A stretch of DNA of 60,597 bases from positions 1-60,597 of the forward strand of contig CALUOK010000014.1 of the NCBI GenBank assembly GCA_944322255.1. Direction: 5' to 3'. Below the pieces are notes generated by a model. That model was given only the letters and a program-made list of their open reading frames with translations, had not been told where the DNA came from and ran no database searches. Every line of letters starts with the position of its first letter. Positions within the stretch are counted from its first letter, which is position 1. Made by a program: the position numbers and the translations under genes. Of this stretch, positions 7,665-16,367 are shown piece after piece. The stretch comes from Candidatus Methanomethylophilaceae archaeon. Lineage in GTDB: Archaea; Thermoplasmatota; Thermoplasmata; Methanomassiliicoccales; Methanomethylophilaceae.

Positions 7665-9086
7665 TCAGGATACCGGGTCCGCGGACCGACCGCCCTCGCG
7701 GGCCTCGGTGCGCCTCAGTACGATCATGGCGTGGACGCCCATCATCACCCCTCCCAGGATCTCGGAGAAGGCCATCCCCCACCACAGGGATGTCAGCGTC
7801 CCGAAAGTCAGCGTGGCGACCACGAAGGTCAGGCTGAGGATGATGTTCCTGGCCAGGGAGTTCAGCATCCCCCCGGTGGCCTTGTCGATGGACTGCATGA
7901 GCGCCGACCCGGTGTACACCAGGGACATCACCGGCAGGAACAGCGCGAAGAAGTAGAGCATCAGGGTCATGTCGTCGTGGAGGTACGCCAGGTCGTCCGA
8001 CACCGTGAAGACGGACGACAGCACCCCGGCGCCAAGTGCCAGCACCGCCGACAGGCCCACGGTCCAGATGACGGACGTCCTCACGGAGTAGCGGAAGGCG
8101 TCGCGGATCATGTCGAACCGCTTCATCCCGTACTCTGCGGCGCAGACCGCCACCATGGCGCCGCCCATGGCCTGGGCTATGATGAGTATGAAGTTGGCGA
8201 TCCTCCACCCGGTGGAGTACAGGCCCACCATGTCGGTCCCGCCGCACTCTATGACCATGTAGTTCAGGAAGATGTTGAAGAGGTACATGATCGACAGCTC
8301 CAGGGCCTCGGGGCCCCCGACCGACATGATGCCCCTGCATATCCTCGCGTCGGGACGGTAGTCGGACCTGTGGATCGAGATGTAGAGACCCTTACCGCGG
8401 AGGTACCAGAAGGATGCGATGGCGCAGGACACCATGAACGCGATGACCGTCGCCCAGGCGGAACCGGCCACACCCATGTCCAGCCCGTAGATCAGGATGG
8501 GATTCAGGACCATGTTCACAACCGCCCCCACCACCTGGATGACCATGGAGCGCTTGGCCGCTCCCTCGCCGCGGAGCATCCCGGACATGACCCCGCTCAG
8601 GATGATGAAGAACATCATCAGGTAGATCGGATGGGCGTACGCCAGGCAGTCGGCGACTGTGTCCCCTGCGCCCATGAGGACCATTGTCTGCTCGGCCGTC
8701 AGCAGGAGGGCCGGCGTGAGTATCAGGCTCACAACAGCGGTTATCACGACGCCCTGTGCGGCGGACCGGTTGGCGTCGGCATGGTTGCGCTGGCCTATGT
8801 TCCTGGCTATGGCCGCTCCGACACCGATCCCCAGTCCGTTCCCGATGCCGATGAGGATCGTGTAGATCGGGTACACGATGCCCAGGGCGCTCATTGCGGA
8901 GCCTCCGAGGCCCGCCACCCAGAGGCTGTCCACGATGCTGTTGAGCTGCTGGAAGAACAGCGCGACGCCGATCGGTATCGCCAACGCGACGACACCCTTC
9001 CTCTGGTCGCCCAGTAGGGTCCTCGTGCCTGCGGTGTCCTCCTCCATGAGGGGGCGAGTGCCCAGGACAGTAATAAGGATGTCCAA
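7665..9086 (-). CDS. MATE family multidrug/metabolite exporter
   Basis: 473 residues, the usual MATE length, with about 12 hydrophobic segments and the duplicated architecture of the family. An early ALAIPIGVALFFQQLNSIVD segment matches the first helix. It probably extrudes an organic cation or metabolite using a Na+ or H+ gradient at the cytoplasmic membrane. An internal ATG at 9047 (MEEDTAGT) is an equally plausible start. The gene ends 44 bases before the NifH-NifD fusion on the same strand, so it may be the first gene of that operon. In that case it could export the substrate or product of the nitrogenase-like enzyme; this is inference from position only. Confidence 0.93.
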   Translation of the reverse strand: MDILITVLGTRPLMEEDTAGTRTLLGDQRKGVVALAIPIGVALFFQQLNSIVDSLWVAGLGGSAMSALGIVYPIYTILIGIGNGLGIGVGAAIARNIGQRNHADANRSAAQGVVITAVVSLILTPALLLTAEQTMVLMGAGDTVADCLAYAHPIYLMMFFIILSGVMSGMLRGEGAAKRSMVIQVVGAVVNMVLNPILIYGLDMGVAGSAWATVIAFMVSCAIASFWYLRGKGLYISIHRSDYRPDARICRGIMSVGGPEALELSIMYLFNIFLNYMVIECGGTDMVGLYSTGWRIANFILIIAQAMGGAMVAVCAAEYGMKRFDMIRDAFRYSVRTSVIWTVGLSAVLALGAGVLSSVFTVSDDLAYLHDDMTLMLYFFALFLPVMSLVYTGSALMQSIDKATGGMLNSLARNIILSLTFVVATLTFGTLTSLWWGMAFSEILGGVMMGVHAMIVLRRTEAREGGRSADPVS

Positions 9087-9247
9087 CAGCCTCGATGAGA
9101 TCGCAGCGCCGGATTCCGAGACCAGCCGATCATGTGACGATCCTTCGGTTGTGCGCGATGACCCCGCTGATGTCCGCCTCCACCTGCGGACACTGGTGGT
9201 GGATCATCTTGAGTTTCCCGCCCCTCATCAGACCCCCATGCGCATCC

Positions 9248-9257
9248 TTTTATTATA
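9248..9257 (+). promoter_or_regulatory. TATA-like box of the ABCE1 gene
   Basis: ttttattata, centred about 25 bases before the ATG at 9277, with no Shine-Dalgarno site between. This is the spacing expected for a leaderless archaeal transcript. The rest of the 190-base divergent gap (9087-9276) shows nothing else. Confidence 0.6.
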
Positions 9258-9276
9258 GGATGAAATCGGCACGGTC

Positions 9277-11043
9277 ATGCGCATAGCGGCCGTGCTGATA
9301 GACAGATGCCAGAACAAGAAATGCAACCAGGAGTGCGCCAAGTTCTGCCCCCTCAACAGGACAGGGGTGGAGTGCGTCACCTTCGGCGAGAGGGGCAAGC
9401 CGATCATATCCGAGACCCTCTGCCAGGGATGCGGCATCTGCGTCAACAAGTGCCAGTTCGAGGCCGTCAAGATCATCGGACTGGCCGACGAGCTCAAGGA
9501 GGACATGATCCACCAGTACGGGGAGAACTCCTTCAGGCTCTACAGGCTCCCGGTCCCCAAGAAGGGCCTCGTCACCGGTATCCTGGGACCCAACGGTATC
9601 GGAAAGACCACGGCCATCAGGATGCTGTCCGGGACCGAGATCCCCAACCTCGGCCGCTACGACAACCCTCCCACCAAGGAGGAGGTCCTCCAGCACTTCG
9701 CGGGCACCGAGCTGCACGACTACCTGGAGAGGGTCTACGCCGGGAAGGTCAAGGTCGCCGTCAAGCCGCAGTACGTGGACAAGATCCCCCTGGCCGCGAA
9801 AGGGGTTGTCAGGGACCTGCTCTCCAAGGTGCAGGACCGCATGACCGTGGACCAGGCCGCCGAGATCTTCGACCTGACCGAGGTCATCGACAGGGACATC
9901 TCCAAGCTCTCCGGCGGTGAGCTGCAGAGGGTGGCCATGGCGTCCACCATGATGAAGGAGGCCGACGTGTACTTCTTCGACGAGCCCACATCCTACCTGG
10001 ACATCTACCAGAGGGTCAAGATGGCCCGCCTCATCAAGGATCTGGCCGTGGACAAGCAGGTCATGGTCATCGAGCACGACCTGGCCATCCTGGACTTCCT
10101 GGCCGACAACGTCAACGTGGTCTACGGTTCCGAGGGCGCATACGGAGTGTTCACCCTGGCCAGGCAGGTCAGGACCGCCATCAACGTCTACCTGGACGGA
10201 TACCTCCCGGAGGAGAACATCAGGTTCAGGGAGAGGCCCATCGAGTTCGAGGCCTCCCCGCCCAGGGGAGACTGGCAGACCGCCAACCTCATCTCATTCA
10301 ACAAGCTGAACAAGGACTTCGGCGAGTTCAAGCTGGACATCACCGGCGGAGCCGTGAGGATCGGGGAGTCCGTGGGCATCGTCGGACCGAACGCCACAGG
10401 AAAGACGACGTTCGTGAAGATCCTCGCCGGGATCATCGACCCCGACTCCGGGGAGATGGACAACAAGGTCAAGGTGGCCTACAAGCCCCAGTACATCTCC
10501 GGGGACTTCGACGGCACCGTACAGGACCTGCTGTACTCCAAGTACTACGACACAGTCACATCCGGATTCTTCAACGGTGAGGTCGTGGAGCCCCTGGGCA
10601 TCAAGTACCTGATGGACAAGCAGGTCTCCAAGCTCTCCGGCGGTGAGCTGCAGAGGGTGGCCATCACCATCTGCCTGGCGTCGGAGGCTGACATCTACCT
10701 GTTCGACGAGCCCTCGGCCTACCTGGACTCCAACCAGAGGATGAACGCGGCCAAGACCATCAGGCGCATGATGGAGAAGACCGGCCGCAGCGCCATGGTC
10801 GTCGACCACGACATCTACTTCCTGGACATGGTCTCCGACTCCATGATGGTGTTCGGCGGCGAGCCGGGACACCACGGAGTGGGGGACGGGCCCTTCGACA
10901 TGAGGGACGGTATGAACAAGTTCCTCTCGGCGGTGGACATCACCTTCCGCAGGGACGCGGACACCCACAGGCCCAGGATCAACAAGCCCGACTCCAGGCT
11001 CGACCGCGAGCAGAAGTCCAGGGGCGAGTACTATTATGCCTGA
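9277..11043 (+). CDS. rli1: ABCE1/Rli1 ribosome-recycling ATPase
   Basis: 588 residues. An N-terminal ferredoxin-like domain carries nine cysteines, eight of which would bind two [4Fe-4S] clusters (C11, C16, C20, C24, then CQGCGICVNKC at 49-59). Two ABC ATPase domains follow, with Walker A GPNGIGKTT at 104-112 and GPNATGKTT near 370. LSGGELQRV occurs at about 211 and 454, and Walker B motifs VYFFDEPTSYLD and IYLFDEPSAYLD are present. The length and order are those of the universally conserved archaeal/eukaryotic recycling factor, which splits the 70S ribosome after termination together with aRF1/aPelota. It is the strongest single archaeal marker in the window. Its 3' end overlaps the convergent next gene by 10 bases. 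Confidence 0.98.
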   Translation: MRIAAVLIDRCQNKKCNQECAKFCPLNRTGVECVTFGERGKPIISETLCQGCGICVNKCQFEAVKIIGLADELKEDMIHQYGENSFRLYRLPVPKKGLVTGILGPNGIGKTTAIRMLSGTEIPNLGRYDNPPTKEEVLQHFAGTELHDYLERVYAGKVKVAVKPQYVDKIPLAAKGVVRDLLSKVQDRMTVDQAAEIFDLTEVIDRDISKLSGGELQRVAMASTMMKEADVYFFDEPTSYLDIYQRVKMARLIKDLAVDKQVMVIEHDLAILDFLADNVNVVYGSEGAYGVFTLARQVRTAINVYLDGYLPEENIRFRERPIEFEASPPRGDWQTANLISFNKLNKDFGEFKLDITGGAVRIGESVGIVGPNATGKTTFVKILAGIIDPDSGEMDNKVKVAYKPQYISGDFDGTVQDLLYSKYYDTVTSGFFNGEVVEPLGIKYLMDKQVSKLSGGELQRVAITICLASEADIYLFDEPSAYLDSNQRMNAAKTIRRMMEKTGRSAMVVDHDIYFLDMVSDSMMVFGGEPGHHGVGDGPFDMRDGMNKFLSAVDITFRRDADTHRPRINKPDSRLDREQKSRGEYYYA

Positions 11044-11636
11044 GTCTGGGCCCAGGGGAATGTGAGCTCGAAATCCGTCCTCGTGTGTCCGATCGCTGGG
11101 TAGCCTTCTGTGGTCTCCCAGGATCCGAGAAAGAAGACATAGTCGATGTCCTCGGGATGTCCTTCGCCGACGTACTCCATCTCTATCAGGAAACTGCCGC
11201 CGTATCCGGTCTCGCTGGACTGCCTGATACCCAGATCCAGGCTGGCATAGAAGGGTGCCTCCTCCGAGTAGCCATCCTCCCAGTACTCCGCATTCGTTAC
11301 CAGGTCACGACCTTGATCAGACAACACCCGGGTTATCCTGAACTGGTCATAGACATAGAGAGTGACGCCTCCGAAGTCGTCGGGACCCACACGATAGTCG
11401 CAAGTCATCCATGCGTGGACCCCTTCATCGGTTTCGGCAACGAACATGTCACCGTCGACCCATGTACCGTTAAGATCGTCCTGAGCGTGAAACGATTGGA
11501 CTGACGATTCGAATTCATACTCAGTCCTGTCCGATTCGACCGGATCTTCTTCCGGATAGAATGCATAGACTGCAAGAGCCGCTATGACCACAACGCAGAT
11601 GACCAGAGCCGCCATGTATACCCTTTCGTTTGACAT
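11034..11636 (-). CDS. Membrane-anchored extracytoplasmic protein of unknown function
   Basis: 200 residues. A single N-terminal hydrophobic segment (VYMAALVICVVVIAALAVYA) anchors a hydrophilic, acidic, strand-rich domain predicted to lie outside the cell. No family is recognised. The ATG at 11636 is chosen because AAGGTGA lies 4 bases upstream (11641-11647); an in-frame start 12 codons earlier lacks such a site. The gene converges on ABCE1 and their ends overlap at 11034-11043. The domain contains only one Cys and no obvious repeats. Confidence 0.75.
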   Translation of the reverse strand: MSNERVYMAALVICVVVIAALAVYAFYPEEDPVESDRTEYEFESSVQSFHAQDDLNGTWVDGDMFVAETDEGVHAWMTCDYRVGPDDFGGVTLYVYDQFRITRVLSDQGRDLVTNAEYWEDGYSEEAPFYASLDLGIRQSSETGYGGSFLIEMEYVGEGHPEDIDYVFFLGSWETTEGYPAIGHTRTDFELTFPWAQTQA

Positions 11637-11752
11637 CTCATCACCTTCGTTTATAAGGTATAGTATCCCCAAGTATAGTTATAAGGGAGTCGGACATGCG
11701 TCCGGAGCATAGCTCGCAGAACATTAATTAGAATAAAGCCGTGCGGGGAGAC

Positions 11753-12793
11753 ATGGGCAGAGCCGACACCCATCTCCACACCGAGTACTCGGGCTTCAAC
11801 AAGCTCGGGGTCATGAAGTTCCCCGAGTCAGTGACGCAGCCCGAGCGTCAGGTGGACAGGATGAGGGAGCTCGGCATGGATGTCATGGCCATAACCGACC
11901 ACGACGAGATCGCCGGCGCGTTCATAGCGGAGAGGTACGCCAGGAACTTCGACGACATCGAGGTCATCGTCGGCGAGGAGGTCACCACCGCCGACGGAGA
12001 GGTCATCGGCCTCTTCCTCAACGAGAAGATCCCCTACGGGCTGCCCGTGGAGGAGACCATAGACATCATCAGGTCCCAGGGCGGGCTGGCCATCGCCCCG
12101 CACCCCTTCAGCATGCACGCGCCCGGGCTGCAGGAGCGCATCCTCGACCTGGACATCGACGGGTTCGAGATCGTCAACGGCGGACACCCCGACCTGTACG
12201 CCAACATGTTCGCCACGCTGGTCATGGACAGGTACCCGGGCAGGTGGGCGGAGATGTCCGGCAGCGACGCCCATTCAATCTACACGTCAGGGTACAACTG
12301 GACCGAGTTCTCCGGGAGCACCGCAGAGGACTTCAGGCGCGCGGTGCTCAGCAAGTCCACCATCGCCGTCGGTAAGCCGGCGCCGGTGTTCGGACAGGTG
12401 CAGTGGAGCGTGGACGTGGTCCTCGGCGGACAGAAGCTCCTGTTCCAGTCACTTCTGGGAAGGCTCAAGAACGTGCCCCACGACCATCTCATAGAGAAGA
12501 TCAACAGCATCACCGACCTGAAGAAGGCCACCGCCATCTTCGCCGGGATGCTCTACGTTGTGCCGCCGCTGTCATTCATCGCCACGGTTCTCAGCACCTC
12601 GTACCTGAAGAAGACCGCCAAGGCCATGACCACATGGATACCGGAGCGTCTGGTCGACATAGACGAGATTATCAAACTTGTGGACGCCAGGGGCGGGCCC
12701 GGGGCCGGCGGGGGCGAGCTCGGGGAGATCGCCGCGGCGGTCGCGAAGATGGAGGAGTGCAGGGGGCATGTTCCTGGGATGGGACGTCTATAA
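11753..12793 (+). CDS. PHP-domain phosphoesterase with C-terminal hydrophobic extension
   Basis: 346 residues. PHP motifs are THLHTEYSGF, ITDHDEIAGA, APHPFSMH and GSDAHSIY, so the metal site looks intact. Unlike the shorter PHP protein at 1340-1999, it continues for more than 100 residues past the fold. That tail includes a hydrophobic stretch (AIFAGMLYVVPPLSFIATVL), which suggests membrane association, and a Gly-rich tail. The ATG at 11753 is preferred over the in-frame GTG at 11741. An AT-rich box (attaattag, about 11723-11731) sits some 26 bases upstream, consistent with a leaderless mRNA. The next gene begins inside it. The substrate is unknown. Confidence 0.85.
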   Translation: MGRADTHLHTEYSGFNKLGVMKFPESVTQPERQVDRMRELGMDVMAITDHDEIAGAFIAERYARNFDDIEVIVGEEVTTADGEVIGLFLNEKIPYGLPVEETIDIIRSQGGLAIAPHPFSMHAPGLQERILDLDIDGFEIVNGGHPDLYANMFATLVMDRYPGRWAEMSGSDAHSIYTSGYNWTEFSGSTAEDFRRAVLSKSTIAVGKPAPVFGQVQWSVDVVLGGQKLLFQSLLGRLKNVPHDHLIEKINSITDLKKATAIFAGMLYVVPPLSFIATVLSTSYLKKTAKAMTTWIPERLVDIDEIIKLVDARGGPGAGGGELGEIAAAVAKMEECRGHVPGMGRL

Positions 12794-13124
12794 GGTCGCC
12801 GTGAGCGTCCCGGAGAGCCACCTGCAGGCCGTCATGGACTCACTGGACGGCGTGGTCACGCCGATCTACCCCGGATACGACCACGTGTTCTCATGGTGGC
12901 CGGTCAAGGGGTGCTGGAGGCCGCTGGAGGGCTCCGACCCCTATGACGGAAGGATCGGCGAGGTGACTTGCGCCGACGAGTTCAGGCTGGAGTTCGCCGT
13001 CAGAAGCGGGGAGCTGGGGGCGGCGGTGGACGCGGTCCGCAGGGCGCATCCCTACGAGGAGCCGGCCATCGACGTGATCCCCATGGTCCCGTGGAAGTCC
13101 GTCACTGCTTCGGACGGTAAATGA
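12768..13124 (+). CDS. Stand-alone Nif3-insert (PII/CutA-like) domain protein
   Basis: 118 residues starting MFLGWDVYKVAVSVPE. The pattern KVAVSVPESHLQAVMDSLDG, then GYDHVFSWWPVKGCWRP, then AHPYEEPAIDVIPM is that of the ferredoxin-like domain inserted in bacterial Nif3/YqgO proteins (the HPYEEPAYDIYPL motif). Here it stands without the metal-binding Nif3 core. It overlaps the 3' end of the PHP gene by 26 bases, with GGAGG at 12751-12755, so the two are probably coexpressed. Such domains act as trimeric small-molecule or metal sensors, which would fit a regulatory subunit of the PHP enzyme; that link is inference. Confidence 0.75.
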   Translation: MFLGWDVYKVAVSVPESHLQAVMDSLDGVVTPIYPGYDHVFSWWPVKGCWRPLEGSDPYDGRIGEVTCADEFRLEFAVRSGELGAAVDAVRRAHPYEEPAIDVIPMVPWKSVTASDGK

Positions 13125-13683
13125 ACAGATTGTCGAAAGTCTTCTGCATCCTGTGGATCTTGATGCTCTGGAGCCTGTAGGCCTTCTCCTCCTCGTCGAT
13201 CAGACCCATCTCCACGTACTGTGTGAGGATCTCGTCGGCCATGTCGTACCCGGACTCCACGCCGATGACGATGTCGATGAGCCTGTTGCGGCAGGCGATG
13301 TGCTTCGGAAGGGCACCTCCGTTCTCCTCCAGGATGCGGCTCCTGACCAGCGGGAAGAGGTCCAGGTTCCTGCAGCAGGCCTCCTTGGCCTCCTCGTACC
13401 TCTCGGCCCCGAACAGGCCGTCGATGTAGCCCTCGGTGATGACGAACCTGCTGTAGTCGTCCATCTCGTGGCTCTCGGCGTACTTCCCGGCGGTGACCGA
13501 CAGACCGTAGTTGTGGTCCTTGGTGGCCCTCTGCATCAACTGCACCAGGAACGCCTGCGGGGACGAGGTGTCGATGCCCGGGAGGTATCTGCGGAGCTTG
13601 ACCCTGTCCGGGTCGTTGAGGGTCTGGTACCAGTCGTCGAGACCCGCCTCGGCGACCTCCTTCGGAACTTCGGTCTGTGCCAT
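13102..13683 (-). CDS. Conserved-looking soluble protein of unknown function
   Basis: 193 residues with no signal peptide or membrane segment, predicted mostly helical. No family is recognised. It has two scattered cysteine pairs (EACCRN and IACRN). Codon use is normal for the window (third-position G/C), which supports real coding. Its 3' end overlaps that of the Nif3-insert gene by 23 bases on the opposite strand. The start MAQTEVPKEVAEAG follows a short gap after the CDF transporter's 3' end, so the two may be cotranscribed. Confidence 0.75.
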   Translation of the reverse strand: MAQTEVPKEVAEAGLDDWYQTLNDPDRVKLRRYLPGIDTSSPQAFLVQLMQRATKDHNYGLSVTAGKYAESHEMDDYSRFVITEGYIDGLFGAERYEEAKEACCRNLDLFPLVRSRILEENGGALPKHIACRNRLIDIVIGVESGYDMADEILTQYVEMGLIDEEEKAYRLQSIKIHRMQKTFDNLFIYRPKQ

Positions 13684-13747
13684 GCTCTGCGAATCCGCGA
13701 CAGAGATAAAAACAACGCCATCCGCACGGGTTCCGGAGTAGGGGCGT

Positions 13748-14770
13748 TTACTCCTGCTTTATCGTCACCAGGTTTCCCGGGGCGTGGGTGCGGGGGTTGA
13801 CCATCTTGGTGGGGCTCCACTCCAGCCTGGACTCGAAGGGCATGGCCCTCTGGAAGCAGTTCCTGGAGCAGTGGCGGCAGTGGAAGTCGCTGCATGGGAT
13901 GCAGTTGATCGACGTCTCCACGGAGTCGCCGTACCTGGCCATCACCGCCTCGTCGATCTCCATCTTCTCCTCGTGCTCCATCTCCACCGTCATGGTCCTG
14001 GGGAACACCACCTTCATGTCGATGTAGATCTTGGGGCCGTACTTGATCAGCCTGAGGTTGTACACGTCGATCCAGTCGTCGTGCCTGTACTCGTTGATGA
14101 TCTCCGAGACCTCCTCGATGAGGTCCTCGTCGGCGCGGTCCATGGTGTCGTCGGCGGACTTCCTGATGACACCAAACCCGGTGTACATGATTATGACACC
14201 GAACACCACGGCGATGGACGAGTCCAGCCAGCGTGCGTCGTAGCCGGCCCACATGGCGATGTACACCACGACAAGTCCGATCAGGATGCCTATGGACGAG
14301 TAGGTGTCGGAGCACAGGTGCTTCCCGCTGGCCTCCAGTGCGGGGGAGCGGCTCTTCCTACCCTTGCGGATGGCGATCCTGCCCACCACGTAGTTGGCGA
14401 CGGCGGCCAGGGCCACCAGCACCAGACCGATGTCCAGGTCGGAGATCTCGCCGGGGTTGAAGAACGAGTTCACCGACTCCAGGATGATCAGCGCGCCGGC
14501 GACCATGATCATGGTCCCCTCTATGGCGGAGGAGATGATCTCGATCTTGCCGTGGCCGAAGGGATGGGTCTTGTCCGGGGGCTGGGCGGAGAGGTACAGG
14601 GCGTACATCCCGATGCACGCGGCCACCACGTTGACGATGGACTCTGTGGCGTCGGTGAATATTGCGACGGAGCCTGTCAGGAAGTACGCTATGTACTTGA
14701 TGACCAGGAGTGTGAACCCGAGGACGACAATGACCTTCTGGAACTCGAAGTTCTCATCCGCCGCTTTCAT
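13748..14770 (-). CDS. Cation diffusion facilitator (CDF) metal exporter
   Basis: 340 residues. The membrane domain has the CDF signatures FTDATESIVNV in helix 2, HPFGHGKIE between helices 2 and 3, and HLCSDTYSSIG in helix 5, which supplies the HxxxD metal ligands. A cytoplasmic C-terminal domain follows. Unusually, it ends with a Cys-rich tail (CIPCSDFHCRHCSRNC, six Cys), which may sense or bind thiophilic metal. The DxxES form of helix 2 is common in Mn/Fe-type CDFs, but the metal cannot be assigned. A TATA-like box (minus strand TTATAAAT, about 14791-14800) is centred 26 bases before the ATG, consistent with a leaderless transcript. Confidence 0.93.
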   Translation of the reverse strand: MKAADENFEFQKVIVVLGFTLLVIKYIAYFLTGSVAIFTDATESIVNVVAACIGMYALYLSAQPPDKTHPFGHGKIEIISSAIEGTMIMVAGALIILESVNSFFNPGEISDLDIGLVLVALAAVANYVVGRIAIRKGRKSRSPALEASGKHLCSDTYSSIGILIGLVVVYIAMWAGYDARWLDSSIAVVFGVIIMYTGFGVIRKSADDTMDRADEDLIEEVSEIINEYRHDDWIDVYNLRLIKYGPKIYIDMKVVFPRTMTVEMEHEEKMEIDEAVMARYGDSVETSINCIPCSDFHCRHCSRNCFQRAMPFESRLEWSPTKMVNPRTHAPGNLVTIKQE

Positions 14771-14825
14771 GTGACACCGGATATCGAACCGATTTATAAC
14801 GGTTGTCGATTAGCTACCCTTAAAT

Positions 14826-16217
14826 TCAGTTAGCCTCGACTGAACCCTTGCCACGGAACATCGAGACCACCGCCCCCACCACGCACATCGCCACGCAGAC
14901 CCCGAAGGAGTACCTCATGACGGTGATGAAGCTGTCGTAGGTCTCCGGGGCCAGGTTGTCCGCGGAGCCCATGATGACCGAGATGAACAGCATGGCGATC
15001 CCCATGCTCAGCATCATGCCGGTCTGCCTCATGACTGCCACCATCGCCGAGGCCTCGCTGGTCTCCCTTGGCTCCACCGAGCCCATGATGATGGACGTGT
15101 TCGGAGCGGAGAACATGGAGAACCCGAAGCCGATGATCACCTGGGTGACCACCACCAGGGCCAGGTCGGCCTCTGTGGCGTAGGTCATTATGGTGGCGAT
15201 GCCGACCGCGGAGACGACCATTCCGGCGGTGGGCAGGAGGCGCTTGTCGCCGAGCCTGTCGGAGAGGCGTCCGAAGTACGGTGTCAGCACTGCCTGGATG
15301 GCCGGCTGGACGAGCATCAGCATCCCCGCCTGGGTGGCGGTCAGCGCGCCGATGCTCTGCAGGTACAGCGCCATGAAGTACGAGATGGAATAGGACGAGG
15401 CGTAGTTCATGAAGGTGGCCAGGCACGATCCGGAGAACACCCTGCCATTGAACAGCCTCACGTTGAGGAGATGGTACGGCACCCTGAGTTCCCACCAGAC
15501 GAACACGCCGATCACGACGACGCCCACGACCAAAGAGGCATAGGCCCATGTCTCCGGCAGGTTGATGAGTCCGGCCATGGACAGCAGGATACCGACCCCG
15601 TACAGCGCGGACCCGCCGGAGTCCAGCCTGCCGCCCTCCTCCGGGCGGATCTCGGACTTGAACGCGGACATGCAGACCACCGCCACAACGGCGATGGGGA
15701 CGATCACGAAGAACAGGCTGTGCCACCCGAAGGCGTCGTTCAGAAGGCCTCCGACCACCGGGCCGGCGGCCAGGCCGATGTACACGCACATGGTCTGCAG
15801 TCCGATGGCGCCGCCCCTGTGCTCGGGCGGGTAGACGTCGGTGATCATGGAGATGCTGGTGGTGACGATGCACGCGGATCCCAGGCCCATGATGGCCCTG
15901 CAGGCGATCAGGAACCAGAACGAGGGGGAGAACGGCGCGACGAAACTGGCGACTGCGATCACGATGACCCCGACCATGAAGATGCGCTTCTTCCCGACGA
16001 TGTTCCCCACCTTGGCCATGGGGACCATGAACACCACGGACGACAGCAGGAACGCGGTGTTGACGTAGGCCAGCTGGTGGGACCCGGCGGAGAACTCCTG
16101 ACCGATGTTCACCAGCGACAGGTTCATCATGGTGCTCAGGAGCGGCGTTATGAACCCGGCGAAGCAGCATGCCAGCAGGACCAGCTTCCTCTCCGCCTGT
16201 GTGTACGCCATCTCCAT
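14826..16217 (-). CDS. MFS drug-efflux transporter, 14-helix (DHA2/EmrB-like)
   Basis: 463 residues. Early motifs LSTMMNLSLVNIGQEF and LLSSVVFMVPMAKVGNIVGKKR match motif A of the major facilitator superfamily. The length and GPVVGGLLNDAFGWHSLFFV fit the QacA/EmrB (DHA2) group of drug:H+ antiporters. The ATG at 16217 is followed two codons later by another ATG; GGGAG lies just upstream. It is the last of three same-strand MFS genes (16368-17570 and 17665-18918 precede it in transcription), but a 150-base gap with dyad symmetries suggests its own control. Confidence 0.93.
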   Translation of the reverse strand: MEMAYTQAERKLVLLACCFAGFITPLLSTMMNLSLVNIGQEFSAGSHQLAYVNTAFLLSSVVFMVPMAKVGNIVGKKRIFMVGVIVIAVASFVAPFSPSFWFLIACRAIMGLGSACIVTTSISMITDVYPPEHRGGAIGLQTMCVYIGLAAGPVVGGLLNDAFGWHSLFFVIVPIAVVAVVCMSAFKSEIRPEEGGRLDSGGSALYGVGILLSMAGLINLPETWAYASLVVGVVVIGVFVWWELRVPYHLLNVRLFNGRVFSGSCLATFMNYASSYSISYFMALYLQSIGALTATQAGMLMLVQPAIQAVLTPYFGRLSDRLGDKRLLPTAGMVVSAVGIATIMTYATEADLALVVVTQVIIGFGFSMFSAPNTSIIMGSVEPRETSEASAMVAVMRQTGMMLSMGIAMLFISVIMGSADNLAPETYDSFITVMRYSFGVCVAMCVVGAVVSMFRGKGSVEAN

Positions 16218-16301
16218 CGGTCTCCCGTCCTCTCAGAGGACCTTCAGGTCGATTGGACAACAGGCATAAAATAGTTTAGAATCCAAGCATCCACAGTTGT
16301 C

Positions 16302-16331
16302 CTTGAGCGGGCTCAAGTTCCTTTTAAGGAA
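16302..16331. promoter_or_regulatory. Two adjacent dyads between MFS genes
   Basis: A 7-bp dyad (cttgagc-gg-gctcaag, 16302-16317) is followed directly by a 6-bp dyad (ttcctt-tt-aaggaa, 16318-16331). They lie about 85-115 bases upstream of the MFS gene starting at 16217 and 37-66 bases beyond the stop of the previous MFS gene. They may be operators of a MarR/TetR-type regulator or part of a terminator; sequence alone does not decide. Confidence 0.45.
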
Positions 16332-16367
16332 AATGGTTAAACGGTTTTCACTTTGAGGAACGCTCCT

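Noticed and set aside
7621-8340. N-terminal extension of the NifH-NifD frame beyond 7620
   Set aside because: The extra residues are Arg/Gly/His-rich and lie in another frame of the MATE gene; the Fe-protein fold starts naturally at MFQLAVYGKGG.
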